The position numbers and the translations under genes are program-made. Under the pieces are notes generated by a model. It was not told where the DNA came from and searched no databases. It was given only the letters and a program-made list of their open reading frames with translations. From contig DVJD01000016.1 in the NCBI GenBank assembly GCA_018710785.1, positions 1 to 42,977 of the forward strand: a stretch of 42,977 bases of DNA. The letters are read 5' to 3'. The DNA is from Candidatus Fimimorpha excrementavium (GTDB lineage Bacteria; Bacillota; Clostridia; Lachnospirales; Lachnospiraceae). Below, in pieces: positions 16,553-25,007 of this stretch (within the stretch, counting starts at the first letter, position 1; each line of letters opens with the position of its first letter).

Positions 16553-17599
16553 ATGAAACAAAACATCACAAAACGAATGGCGCTCGTCATTGCCGCTGCA
16601 GCGGCAATCTCACTGGCAGGATGTGCGTCCGCTGAACCTTCCGTTCAGACCACAGCCGCAGCTTCTTCTGACGCGGAAGTATCGACCCCTTCTGAATCGG
16701 TCTCTTCGGCAGAAAATGATTCGGTCTTCCCCTTCACCCTCGTGACCCAGGATGAGGAAGAAGTCACATTCACCCATGTCCCGGAGCGTATTCTCAGTAC
16801 GAACCCCAACACCGGTGAACAGCTCATGGCGCTGGGCCTGGGCGATAAGATCATCGCCACCTGTTACAATAACGCAAAACTTCCGCAGCAGTGGGCCGCC
16901 GAATATGAATCCAAGCCCGTCATCGCAGAAAAATATCCGTCTCTGGAGACGGTACTGGATCTGAATCCGGACTTCATCTATGGAAGAAGTTCTGCCTTTG
17001 GCGATCGTGACAGCAGTATCGCCACCCATACCAAACTTCAGGAGAATGGAATCATGTCCCTGGCATCCATCGAAGGCTATAAGACCGGATGTGATGTGGA
17101 AGATGTCTATCAGGATTTCTATAATCTGGGAAAAATTTTCCAGGTGGAGGACCGGGCCAACGAGATCGTAGACGGTATGAAGGAAAAAATCGCTTCCGTG
17201 GAGGAAAAGGTAAGCGGCCTTGAAGAAGTCAGCGTCTTCAATTTTGATTCGGAACGGGACGGCGGCGCTTACACCCCCGGAAATAATTTCACTTCCAAAC
17301 TGATCCGCCATGCAGGGGGCGTCAATATCTTTGAAGATCTGGAAAAAACATGGAATACCGTGAGCTGGGAAGCTGTCGTAGAAGCCAATCCCGATATCAT
17401 CGTCATCAATGACTACGGCGATACAACTGCCCAGGAAAAAATCGACTATCTGAAAACGAACGAAGCCCTGGCAGGCGTAAGCGCCGTCCAAAATGAAAAT
17501 TTCCTGGTAATCACTCTCCCGGAAGTTTTCGCCAGCACCAGAGTCGCCGATACCATTGAAAAATTTGCAGAGGCCTTCCATCCGGAAGCGTTTGAATAA
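16553..17599 (+). CDS. btuF: ABC transporter substrate-binding lipoprotein (cobalamin type)
   Basis: 348 residues. A lipoprotein signal ends at LAGC (Cys24 lipidated), followed by an Ser/Ala-rich linker and a class III binding-protein fold of the BtuF/FecB/FhuD group (PERILSTNPNTGEQLMALGLGDKI, LNPDFIYGR, NPDIIVINDYG). It captures the substrate outside the membrane for the permease encoded next. The fold alone cannot separate cobalamin from iron-siderophore uptake; the riboswitch upstream favours cobalamin or a corrinoid precursor. The start follows AAGGAGAAAAAGAC. Confidence 0.85.
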   Translation: MKQNITKRMALVIAAAAAISLAGCASAEPSVQTTAAASSDAEVSTPSESVSSAENDSVFPFTLVTQDEEEVTFTHVPERILSTNPNTGEQLMALGLGDKIIATCYNNAKLPQQWAAEYESKPVIAEKYPSLETVLDLNPDFIYGRSSAFGDRDSSIATHTKLQENGIMSLASIEGYKTGCDVEDVYQDFYNLGKIFQVEDRANEIVDGMKEKIASVEEKVSGLEEVSVFNFDSERDGGAYTPGNNFTSKLIRHAGGVNIFEDLEKTWNTVSWEAVVEANPDIIVINDYGDTTAQEKIDYLKTNEALAGVSAVQNENFLVITLPEVFASTRVADTIEKFAEAFHPEAFE

Positions 17600-17604
17600 T
17601 TGCT

Positions 17605-18666
17605 ATGAAAACAGTGTTTCGTCTGATACGTGAACATACGTTTCTCTCCTGTATGATTCTGGCGGGACTCCTGCTTCTCTCAGTCATAGCAGCCATCGGC
17701 ATCGGCCCGGTGGAAATCCCGTTTGCCACCGTCTGGAGAGTCATGTTCTATCATTTGTTCGGAGCGGGGGATATCTCAGATATCCCCGCCAACACCCAAA
17801 ATATTGTATGGCATCTGCGGGCTCCCAGAGTCCTTCTGGGGGGGATGATCGGTATTTCCCTCACTCTCTCCGGCATCGCCATGCAGTCATTTACCAAAAA
17901 CCCTCTGGCCAGCCCCTATGTTCTTGGAATTTCCTCCGGAGCCTCCTTCGGGGCCGTACTAGCCATAACCACAGGATTTCTTTCCTTCCTTGGTTCTTAT
18001 GCTCTGGAACTGGGTGCGTTTATCGGTTCCATGGCATCTATTCTGATCGTATACGGTATGGCAAAGAGCGGCAATGATATCGCTCCCATTAAACTGGTTT
18101 TGGTGGGAATGGCGGTCTCGGCGCTGTTTACCGCTTTTTCCAATTTTCTCGTATACAAAGCGCCTGCCGAAAGCCAGGTAAAAGAAGTCACCTTCTGGAT
18201 GCTGGGAAGCATCGCCAGCGCGGAGTGGAGTGATCTGCTGCCCATCGCTTTGGTTCTTATTCCCGGCATCCCATTGATGTATGCCATGTCCCATTCCCTC
18301 AATGCTCTTTTGATGGGGGACAGCAGTGCTGTGACACTGGGCGTCAATGTCAATCTGGTTCGGAAAATCACCGTTTTTTTATCTGCTCTGATGACGGGAG
18401 TGGCCGTATCCGCCTCCGGGTGCATTGGATTCGTCGGTCTGGTGATTCCGCACATCGTACGCGCCGCGGTGGGAGCCGATCATAAAAAAGTCATCCCGAT
18501 TGCTTCTTTTGCAGGCGCCATCTTTCTCATATGGGTGGATGTGGGAGCCCGCATGTTTGACATTCCCAGTGAAATCCCCATCGGCATCATCACTTCCATG
18601 TTGGGCGCCCCCATTTTTCTGTGGATGATAAAAGTCAGAAAATATTCCTTCGGCAGCCAATCATAA
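17605..18666 (+). CDS. btuC: FecCD/BtuC-type ABC transporter permease
   Basis: 353 residues with the roughly ten membrane helices of the FecCD family. Typical landmarks are RAPRVLLGGMIGISLTLSG, LASPYVLGISSGASFGAVLAI and SASGCIGFVGLVIPHIVRAAVGADHK, the last being the loop that docks the ATPase. It is five bases from the binding-protein stop with no strong ribosome binding site, so it is likely coupled. Together with its neighbours it forms a complete importer. Confidence 0.9.
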   Translation: MKTVFRLIREHTFLSCMILAGLLLLSVIAAIGIGPVEIPFATVWRVMFYHLFGAGDISDIPANTQNIVWHLRAPRVLLGGMIGISLTLSGIAMQSFTKNPLASPYVLGISSGASFGAVLAITTGFLSFLGSYALELGAFIGSMASILIVYGMAKSGNDIAPIKLVLVGMAVSALFTAFSNFLVYKAPAESQVKEVTFWMLGSIASAEWSDLLPIALVLIPGIPLMYAMSHSLNALLMGDSSAVTLGVNVNLVRKITVFLSALMTGVAVSASGCIGFVGLVIPHIVRAAVGADHKKVIPIASFAGAIFLIWVDVGARMFDIPSEIPIGIITSMLGAPIFLWMIKVRKYSFGSQS

Positions 18667-18723
18667 ATGGCCAAACACGGAAATGGAATGAAAAAATGGA
18701 ACGCTTGCAGAAATGGAGGACGT

Positions 18724-19473
18724 ATGCTGGAAGTAAAAAATGTCAGTTATAAAATAGGCAAAAAACAGATCATAAATGACGTTTCCCTGCTGGTAAAGGA
18801 TCATGAATTTGTTGGGATCATCGGCCCAAACGGCAGCGGAAAATCCACACTTTTAAAAACCATCTATAAAATGCTCCCTCCTTCTTCGGGAGACATTCTG
18901 TTCAATGGGCAGTCCCTTCTGAACATGAAAAATAAAACCATGGCCCGGTCCCTCGCCGTGGTGGCCCAGGAAAACGGCGCAAATTTTGATTTTCTGGTGG
19001 AAGAGGTCATTCAGATGGGCCGTTATCCGCAGAAAAAAATGCTGGAAAATGCCAATGACACCGATAAAGCAATCGTGCTCCATTCCCTTCGCATGGTGGG
19101 AATGGAGCACGTTCTGGGACGCAGTTTCCTCAGCCTGTCCGGCGGAGAAAAGCAGCGGATTTTCATCGCCCGGGCCCTGGCGCAGCAGACCGATATGATT
19201 CTATTGGACGAACCGACCAATCACCTTGATATCGGTTCCCAAATGAAGACACTGCAGTTATTAAAGCAGTCAAAAAAAACCATACTGACCGCTTTGCACG
19301 ATCTTGGTTTGGCCGCCCGCTTCTGTGACAGAATCTATGTGATGTATCAAGGTCGCATTTATGCCCAGGGAACCCCCAGAGAGGTTATCACCCCCGAGCT
19401 GGTGCGGACCCTCTATCATCTGGATGCAGAAATCTTTGACCGGGGGGGAAATCTCTGCATCGATTATCTATAA
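18724..19473 (+). CDS. btuD: ABC transporter ATP-binding protein (BtuD/FecE type)
   Basis: 249 residues. Walker A GPNGSGKST at 34-42, signature LSGGEKQR, Walker B MILLDEP and the switch histidine in LTALHDLGLA are all intact. It powers uptake through the adjacent permease. The ATG at 18724 is chosen because GGAGGACGT precedes it; the 19 extra residues from 18667 are unlike the family. It is the last gene of the operon. No clear terminator separates it from the convergent pdxS-pdxT gene 15 bases away. Confidence 0.92.
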   Translation: MLEVKNVSYKIGKKQIINDVSLLVKDHEFVGIIGPNGSGKSTLLKTIYKMLPPSSGDILFNGQSLLNMKNKTMARSLAVVAQENGANFDFLVEEVIQMGRYPQKKMLENANDTDKAIVLHSLRMVGMEHVLGRSFLSLSGGEKQRIFIARALAQQTDMILLDEPTNHLDIGSQMKTLQLLKQSKKTILTALHDLGLAARFCDRIYVMYQGRIYAQGTPREVITPELVRTLYHLDAEIFDRGGNLCIDYL

Positions 19474-19488
19474 GGTCAGCCGCGCCAT

Positions 19489-20673
19489 CTAAGCGCTCTC
19501 TGCGATGCCGCGCAGCCAATACTCATATACCCGATTATCCTCTGTCAATTCCGGATGGAATGCCATCGCCAGCTGATTTTGATATCTCACTGCCGTGATT
19601 CGGCCGCCTGTCTCTGCCAAAATCTCCACTTGCCCGGCAGCGGATTCCACATAGGGCGCCCGGATAAACACCATTGGAATGGTTCCGATTCCTTTCATAT
19701 TGCCATCTGTCTCAAAGCTGCCCAGCTGCCTTCCATAGGCATTTCTGCGCACGCATATGGGCATAGTGGTAAAATGGGGCGTTTCCCCGTCGGTCAGCTT
19801 CTCTGCCAGAAGAATCATTCCCGCACAGGTGGCCAGAACCGGAAGACCTCCCTCAATTTTTTCTTTCAGAGGAAAAAACAAATCCAGTTCCCGCAGCAAT
19901 TTTCCCATGGCGGTACTCTCCCCTCCGGGGAGTACCAGGCCGTCCATGGACTGCGTTTTCAGATCTTCTCGCTTTCTTATCTCAAAGGTTTCCGCACCCA
20001 GCTGCATCATAAGAGCCGCATCCGCCGGAGTGGCGATTCCCCCGGCAGCAAAATTCACCACTGGAAGCCGTCCGTTATCATGGACATTCTTCACCAGTTC
20101 AAAAGGAACCTGAAACTCCTTGGCAGCCTCGTACAGCTCATCTTCCCGCATGGCACAAATGGACGCAATCTGCCGGTTCATCATCCGCATATGGCGAACT
20201 GCCTGTACCACATCCCCGGTTCCCGGCTCTCCCTTTGTGCGGATCATGGACGCCCCTTCCTGGATTCTTCGAAGGGCCTCCCCCAGATCTCGCGCTCCGC
20301 ATACAAAGGGCACCCGAAACGTTCTCTTATCAATATGATAAACATCATCCGCCGGAGACAGTACCTCACTCTCGTCGATGTAGTCAATCTCGATGGCCTC
20401 CAAAATCTGTGCCTCCACAAAATGGCCGATTCGGCATTTTGCCATGACAGGTATGGACACTGCATTCTGGATTTCCTGAATCATTTTGGGATCACTCATC
20501 CTGGAAACCCCGCCGACCGCACGGATATCCGCAGGGATACGCTCCAGCGCCATCACGGCACATGCCCCTGTTTCCTGGGCGATCTGCGCCTGCTGCGGCG
20601 TCGTCACGTCCATGATGACACCGCCCTTTAACATCTGCGCCAATTCTTTATTTAATTCATAACGATTGTCCAT
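19489..20673 (-). CDS. PdxS-PdxT chimera (PLP synthase), internally deleted
   Basis: A 394-residue frame. Residues 1-226 are PdxS: D22, K79 (VMAKC) and K147 ([10 protein letters not shown]) are the substrate aspartate and Schiff-base lysines. Residues from about 227 are Pdx[10 protein letters not shown], nucleophile C283 in ATCAGM, and H373-E375 in FHPEL. At [15 protein letters not shown] the PdxS sequence stops just where GSGIF and the last barrel strands should follow. The PdxT sequence joins where its first ~23 residues (LQG motif) are missing. Separate proteins would total about 480. LGA occurs at that point in both families, suggesting recombination at short homology. All named catalytic residues remain, but the PdxS phosphate site is lost. 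The start at 20673 follows GGAGGAAGAGAAA. Confidence 0.85.
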   Translation of the reverse strand: MDNRYELNKELAQMLKGGVIMDVTTPQQAQIAQETGACAVMALERIPADIRAVGGVSRMSDPKMIQEIQNAVSIPVMAKCRIGHFVEAQILEAIEIDYIDESEVLSPADDVYHIDKRTFRVPFVCGARDLGEALRRIQEGASMIRTKGEPGTGDVVQAVRHMRMMNRQIASICAMREDELYEAAKEFQVPFELVKNVHDNGRLPVVNFAAGGIATPADAALMMQLGAETFEIRKREDLKTQSMDGLVLPGGESTAMGKLLRELDLFFPLKEKIEGGLPVLATCAGMILLAEKLTDGETPHFTTMPICVRRNAYGRQLGSFETDGNMKGIGTIPMVFIRAPYVESAAGQVEILAETGGRITAVRYQNQLAMAFHPELTEDNRVYEYWLRGIAESA

Positions 20674-20860
20674 TTTCTCTTCCTCCAATCCAATACAGTC
20701 ACAATTGTCCGAGCACTGCTCCCCCTTATGCAGCGCCTTATCTTTTCTGAAACGTTTCATGGTAATTATCCTATGCGCAAACTGTCATGAAATAAATATC
20801 CAATTTTCACTTTTTTAAAGGGCCAGTTCTGACAAAATAAGTATTTCGGAAACTCTTATC

Positions 20861-20889
20861 TTTATTTTTTGCTCTTCCATTGCTATTAT
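20861..20889 (+). promoter_or_regulatory. Promoter of the M42 aminopeptidase gene
   Basis: TTTATT, 17 bases, TATTAT with TGC before the -10. It shares long blocks with the promoter at 15372-15400. Confidence 0.5.
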
Positions 20890-20901
20890 AAAAGAAGTTC
20901 T

Positions 20902-20944
20902 CAAAGTCATATCAGGTATGCCTGCATACCTGCACATGACTTTG
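20902..20944 (+). promoter_or_regulatory. Nested inverted repeat in the M42 gene leader
   Basis: Outer arms CAAAGTCAT/ATGACTTTG (9 bp) enclose inner arms CAGGTATG/CATACCTG (8 bp) with a 4-base loop. It lies about 12 bases downstream of the -10 box and ends 7 bases before the GGAAAGGAG ribosome binding site, so as RNA or operator DNA it is placed to affect expression. It has no T-run. Confidence 0.6.
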
Positions 20945-20966
20945 AATTTGGAAAGGAGAGACAATC

Positions 20967-22049
20967 ATGAGTGACAAAAAAGAACAATTGGAATTAATTG
21001 CCGCACTGTCCAATGCCTGCGGCGCATCCGGCTTTGAGGATGATGTACTGGCAACTGCAAAGGCATCCTATCCCGACGCGGACAGCGTGGAGGAAGACAG
21101 CATCCGGAATCTGTATTTCAACCGCATCATCCCTCCCCACGAGAAGCCGGTTTTGATGCTGGATGCCCACAGTGACGAGGTGGGATTCATGATCCATTCC
21201 ATTCATCCCAATGGGACCCTGCGTTTTATCCTGCTGGGCGGAATCGCACTGAATACCCTGGCCTCTTCCAAAGTCCTCGTCCGCACGGCTCTGGGCACCT
21301 ATATACCGGGAATCATCGCCGCCAAACCGCCCCATTTTATGAGCGAGGAAGAAAAAAAATCCGGCCTCACCTCCATCGATTCTTATATCATCGATGTGGG
21401 AGCCGAATCCTATGAAGACGCCGTCACCAACTATCATATCCGCATCGGCGAACCCGCCGTGCCGGATGTTTCCTTCGAATATGATCCGGTACATGACCGG
21501 ATGTTTGGAAAAGCCTTTGACTGCCGGGTGGGATGTGCGGCGCTGCTGGAGACCATGAAACGGCTGAAAAAGGAACCCCTTTCCATCCATGTCACCGGTG
21601 TGCTTTCCTCCCAGGAGGAGGTGGGGGAACGGGGTGCCAGCGTGGCTGTCCACACCGTACAGCCGCAGATCGCCATCTGTTTCGAAGGGTGTCCGGCTGA
21701 CGATACCTTTACCGAACCCTATGCCATCCAGACCGCTCTGGGCAAAGGCCCCATGCTCCGGTTCATCGACCGGCAGATGATCACCAATCCCCGCTTCCTG
21801 CGTTTCGCCATCGACCTGGCAGCAGAAAAACAGATCCCGCTGCAGCTGTCTGTCCGCGAAGGGGGCGCCACCAACGGCGCGGTCATCCACCGGGGCCCCG
21901 GCAGCATCCCGGTCATCGTCATAGGCATCCCGGTCCGCTATATCCACTCGCAAAACGGCATCTCTTCGTATCAGGACTTTGCCCATGCAGTGGATTTGGC
22001 CGTAGAACTGGCCAAAACCCTGACCCCGGATCTCATCGCCGGATTTTAA
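20967..22049 (+). CDS. M42 family aminopeptidase
   Basis: 360 residues, the usual length. Members form dodecameric cytosolic shells and remove N-terminal residues from peptides using two metals. Ligand-type residues are H68 in DAHSDEVG, D185 in FDCRVG, E217-E218 in SSQEEVGERGA and the late His in YIHS. Specificity (glutamyl, leucyl or deblocking) cannot be assigned. GGAAAGGAG precedes the ATG. Expression may be controlled through the hairpin leader. Its last bases overlap the stop codon of the convergent GNAT gene. Confidence 0.92.
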   Translation: MSDKKEQLELIAALSNACGASGFEDDVLATAKASYPDADSVEEDSIRNLYFNRIIPPHEKPVLMLDAHSDEVGFMIHSIHPNGTLRFILLGGIALNTLASSKVLVRTALGTYIPGIIAAKPPHFMSEEEKKSGLTSIDSYIIDVGAESYEDAVTNYHIRIGEPAVPDVSFEYDPVHDRMFGKAFDCRVGCAALLETMKRLKKEPLSIHVTGVLSSQEEVGERGASVAVHTVQPQIAICFEGCPADDTFTEPYAIQTALGKGPMLRFIDRQMITNPRFLRFAIDLAAEKQIPLQLSVREGGATNGAVIHRGPGSIPVIVIGIPVRYIHSQNGISSYQDFAHAVDLAVELAKTLTPDLIAGF

Positions 22050-22600
22050 CTGCACGGCTTTTCCGACGCCAGAGGATACTCCAGCTGGCGGTCATACGGT
22101 TCCTTAGTCACATGTTCTTCGGAATATTCTTCTGCGTCTTTACACCCCATGGCCTGATAAAATGCCTGGGTTTCCACTGCGGAGTGGGAGGAAATGTACA
22201 ATTTCTCCCCTCCGTTTTTCTTTGCCCATTCTGCGGCGGCCAAAAACAGCTGTCTTCCGATACCGTTTCCTCTCCTGTCCTCCGACACATGGAGGCTGGT
22301 CAGATCCCGGTACTGTCCCCGACTGCCCATGGGAACGGCTTCCACAGAAACAAACCCTTTCAAAATCCCCTGCGCAAATGCCCCCATCACCATCCCTCCG
22401 CATTGGATGGTATGTTTCAGACATCGAATCAATTCCTCATACTCTTCTTCGCTCCACTGATCCACAAACGGCGCGTCCCGGATGACCCAGCCGCTGCCCT
22501 CTCGCCGCCAGCATTTTGTAACATTCTGGCGGCGGTTGAATCCTGCAAAAAGAGCACGGTCGATTTCATTTTTTTCAAGTATCCTATATCGTATCTCCAT
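22046..22600 (-). CDS. GNAT family N-acetyltransferase
   Basis: 184 residues. The acetyl-CoA loop is VSEDRRGNGIGRQLFLAAAEWA, and KLYISSHSAVETQAFYQAMG is motif B. Tandem ATGs at 22603 and 22600 follow AAGGGGAG; the second has better spacing. The substrate is unknown. The gene overlaps the convergent M42 stop by four bases and is 36 bases downstream of the cysteine desulfidase gene, probably in the same transcript. Confidence 0.88.
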   Translation of the reverse strand: MEIRYRILEKNEIDRALFAGFNRRQNVTKCWRREGSGWVIRDAPFVDQWSEEEYEELIRCLKHTIQCGGMVMGAFAQGILKGFVSVEAVPMGSRGQYRDLTSLHVSEDRRGNGIGRQLFLAAAEWAKKNGGEKLYISSHSAVETQAFYQAMGCKDAEEYSEEHVTKEPYDRQLEYPLASEKPCS

Positions 22601-22639
22601 CATTTTCTCCCCTTCCCGCTTCGCAGTCCGCCTCCATGG

Positions 22640-23905
22640 CTAATGGATCATCAATTCCAAAATCTCCGTGTCCGTCTGGCGCATGCCTTCCCGTCCCATG
22701 GTGCTGACTGTCTCGATGGTCTTCTCCACATCCTCTTTTACCAGTCCTTCTCCGGCTCCGAAAGTGTTGTCATCCATGGCCATATAATGTCCCATGATGG
22801 CTGCATCCACCGCCGACGCAATCTTGGCCGCGCAGGAAGATTTCGCTCCGTCACAGACCATACCGGAGACATTTCCTATGGTATTCGTAATGGTCTTTTC
22901 GATGACGGACAGCGGCGCGCCGTGCAGATACGTGATGGCAGCTCCGCTGCCGCAGGCAGCGCTGACGGCGCCGCAGTAGGCCGACAGTTTCCCGATGCCG
23001 GATTTCAGGTGGATGGCCACCAGATTGCTGAGAACCAAGGCCCGGTACAGCATTTCCTTCGGCACCTTCAGATATCTGGCATAGACGATGACCGGAAGGG
23101 ATACGGTCATTCCCTGATTGCCGCTTCCGGAATTGATGATCACCGGCTTCATGCAGCCGCCCATGCGGGCATCCGACCCCGCTGCCGGGTAGGCCTTTGC
23201 CATCATCTTCACATCTTTTCCGTAATTCTTCAGTATGGTTTTCCCCACATTGGCGCCATACGAATGGGCCAGACCTTCATCGGCTATCTCCGTATTATAC
23301 TGGATCTGCCGGTCCAGCACCTCTTTGACGTCTTCTATGCTGACTTCATTGGCAAATTCATAGATCTCCTGAAGCGTCAGAGACAGCGTCGGCTCATTCT
23401 GTTTTTGGGCCGGTTCGGACTCTTTTTTCAAAAGCACTTTGCCGTTTTTCTGGATTCTCACAATATTGGTGTGCTGGTCCCGAATCTCCACCTCCGCCAA
23501 TTCTTTTCCCGCTTTGGCTTCTATGATGATTTGGAGATTGGCGCCTCCCGGCAGCAAAGACACGTCGCAGATTTTCTGCTCCAGCAGTTCTTTTGTGCGC
23601 ACCACATCCGCCTCAGTTACGTGTTCCAGCACTTCCAGCCTGGCATCCGCGTCCCCTGCGACCGCCCCCAGCACGGCACTGGTCTCAATGCCGCGCATGT
23701 CGCCGGTGGAGGGCACGATGACGCCCTTTACATTTTTGATGATATTTCCGGAACATCTGGCCGTGATATGCTCCGGCATGGTTCCCAAAACTTCCCTGGC
23801 TTTTGCCGAGGCATAGGCGATGGCGATGGGCTCCGTGCATCCGAGAGCCGGTACCAACTCCTGATTCAGTATTTGAATAATCTGCTGATATTGCTTCTGT
23901 TCCAT
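22640..23905 (-). CDS. UPF0597 / L-cysteine desulfidase family (CyuA-like)
   Basis: 421 residues. Members are oxygen-sensitive [4Fe-4S] enzymes that break L-cysteine into pyruvate, ammonia and sulfide; some relatives are annotated as serine dehydratase alpha-like. Cysteines C23 (GCTEP), C312 (YCGAV), C352 (VCDGAK) and C359 (SSCAAK) are spaced 40 and 7 residues apart at the C-terminal trio. That is the spacing known for the archaeal enzyme's cluster ligands, which supports an active cluster. The start at 23905 follows GTGAGGATGAG. No cysteine transporter is adjacent. Confidence 0.88.
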   Translation of the reverse strand: MEQKQYQQIIQILNQELVPALGCTEPIAIAYASAKAREVLGTMPEHITARCSGNIIKNVKGVIVPSTGDMRGIETSAVLGAVAGDADARLEVLEHVTEADVVRTKELLEQKICDVSLLPGGANLQIIIEAKAGKELAEVEIRDQHTNIVRIQKNGKVLLKKESEPAQKQNEPTLSLTLQEIYEFANEVSIEDVKEVLDRQIQYNTEIADEGLAHSYGANVGKTILKNYGKDVKMMAKAYPAAGSDARMGGCMKPVIINSGSGNQGMTVSLPVIVYARYLKVPKEMLYRALVLSNLVAIHLKSGIGKLSAYCGAVSAACGSGAAITYLHGAPLSVIEKTITNTIGNVSGMVCDGAKSSCAAKIASAVDAAIMGHYMAMDDNTFGAGEGLVKEDVEKTIETVSTMGREGMRQTDTEILELMIH

Positions 23906-23993
23906 AAATTCTCATCCTCACTTGGTTCTTTTCCCTATTTCTTATCACTGGCATTCTGAGTTCCCATCTTACTCAAAACGCTGCAGCGGCTTT

Positions 23994-24983
23994 TCATGCT
24001 TCAAGAATGTTTTCGATTTCTTTTAATTCTTCTTCGGAAAGCGTCTTATTCTGGAGAGCCGCCACATTGTCCGTAATCTGAGACGCTCTGCTGGCGCCCA
24101 GAATCACAGAAGTCAGCCGACCGGTCTGCAGCGCCCATACCAGCGCCATCTGGGACAGCTTTTGTCCCCGATTTTCTGCGATCCCATTCAGCTTCGCCAC
24201 CTTCTCTTCCAGTTCCGGCGTGATGGCGTCCCTGCCCAAAAAAGCGCTGTGGCCGGCGGCTCTGGAATCGGCCGGTATTCCGTGGAGATATTTATCGGTC
24301 AAAAGCCCCTGGGCCAAAGGACAGTAGGCGATGGCTCCGATTCCTTCTTCCTCCAGAACCGGAAGCAGCTCTCTGCTCTTCTGATTCAGCATGGAATAAT
24401 TGTGCTGATGGATCAGGCAGTGAATGCCCATGGCATTCAGGCAGTCGCTGGCTTCCTTCAACTGCTTTGCATTGTAATTGGACAGGCCGATGTACAGCGC
24501 TTTTCCCTGTCTTACGATACCGGCCAGCGCATCCATGGTCTCTTCCACCGGCGTCTGCGTATCCGGTCTGTGATGATAGAAAATATCCACATAATCCAGG
24601 CCCATCCGCTTTAGGCTCTGATCCAGGGAGCTGACCAGATACTTTTTGCTTCCTCCGTCTCCGTAAGGGCCGTCCCACATACCGTATCCGGCCTTTGTGG
24701 AGATGACAAGTTCATCCCGGTATCCCTCCAGTTCGGTGTGAAGAATCTTTCCAAACATTTCTTCCGCAGATCCGGCCGGCGGACCATAATTGTTGGCCAG
24801 GTCAAAGTGGGTGATTCCCGTATCAAAACTGGTCAGAATGATGTCCTTCGCATTTTCATAATTGCTTCCGTAGCCAAAGTTATGCCACAGTCCCACGGAC
24901 ATGGCCGGAAGCTTCAGTCCGCTTCTTCCGCAGAAACGGTATTCCATCTTTTCATATCGATCCTGTTTCGCAATGTATGTCAT
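23994..24983 (-). CDS. Aldo/keto reductase (YghZ/Gpr-like)
   Basis: 329 residues, an NADPH-dependent TIM-barrel reductase. The catalytic Tyr is in HFDLANNYGPPAGSAE, Lys in ISTKAGYGMW and His in DIFYHHRPD; these segments resemble L-glyceraldehyde-3-phosphate reductase and YajO/YghZ relatives, which detoxify aldehydes. The true substrate is not determinable. The start at 24983 follows GAAGAGGATGG. It is 24 bases downstream of the UroD-like gene on the same strand, so it may belong to the same operon. Confidence 0.9.
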   Translation of the reverse strand: MTYIAKQDRYEKMEYRFCGRSGLKLPAMSVGLWHNFGYGSNYENAKDIILTSFDTGITHFDLANNYGPPAGSAEEMFGKILHTELEGYRDELVISTKAGYGMWDGPYGDGGSKKYLVSSLDQSLKRMGLDYVDIFYHHRPDTQTPVEETMDALAGIVRQGKALYIGLSNYNAKQLKEASDCLNAMGIHCLIHQHNYSMLNQKSRELLPVLEEEGIGAIAYCPLAQGLLTDKYLHGIPADSRAAGHSAFLGRDAITPELEEKVAKLNGIAENRGQKLSQMALVWALQTGRLTSVILGASRASQITDNVAALQNKTLSEEELKEIENILEA

Positions 24984-25007
24984 ATTCGTTCCATCCTCTT
25001 CCTTGTT

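Noticed and set aside
16610-17581. 323-codon minus-strand frame rich in Gly, Phe and Asp
   Set aside because: Antisense shadow of the substrate-binding lipoprotein.
18667-18723. 19-residue N-terminal extension of the ABC ATPase
   Set aside because: It is not family-like, and the ATG at 18724 has GGAGGACGT directly upstream.
20994-22055. 353-codon minus-strand frame
   Set aside because: Antisense to the M42 aminopeptidase, which has recognised ligands and a good ribosome binding site.
22112-23959. 615-codon open frame on the plus strand
   Set aside because: It runs antisense to the GNAT and CyuA genes, whose families and metal ligands are clear; its composition looks like a reverse-strand shadow.
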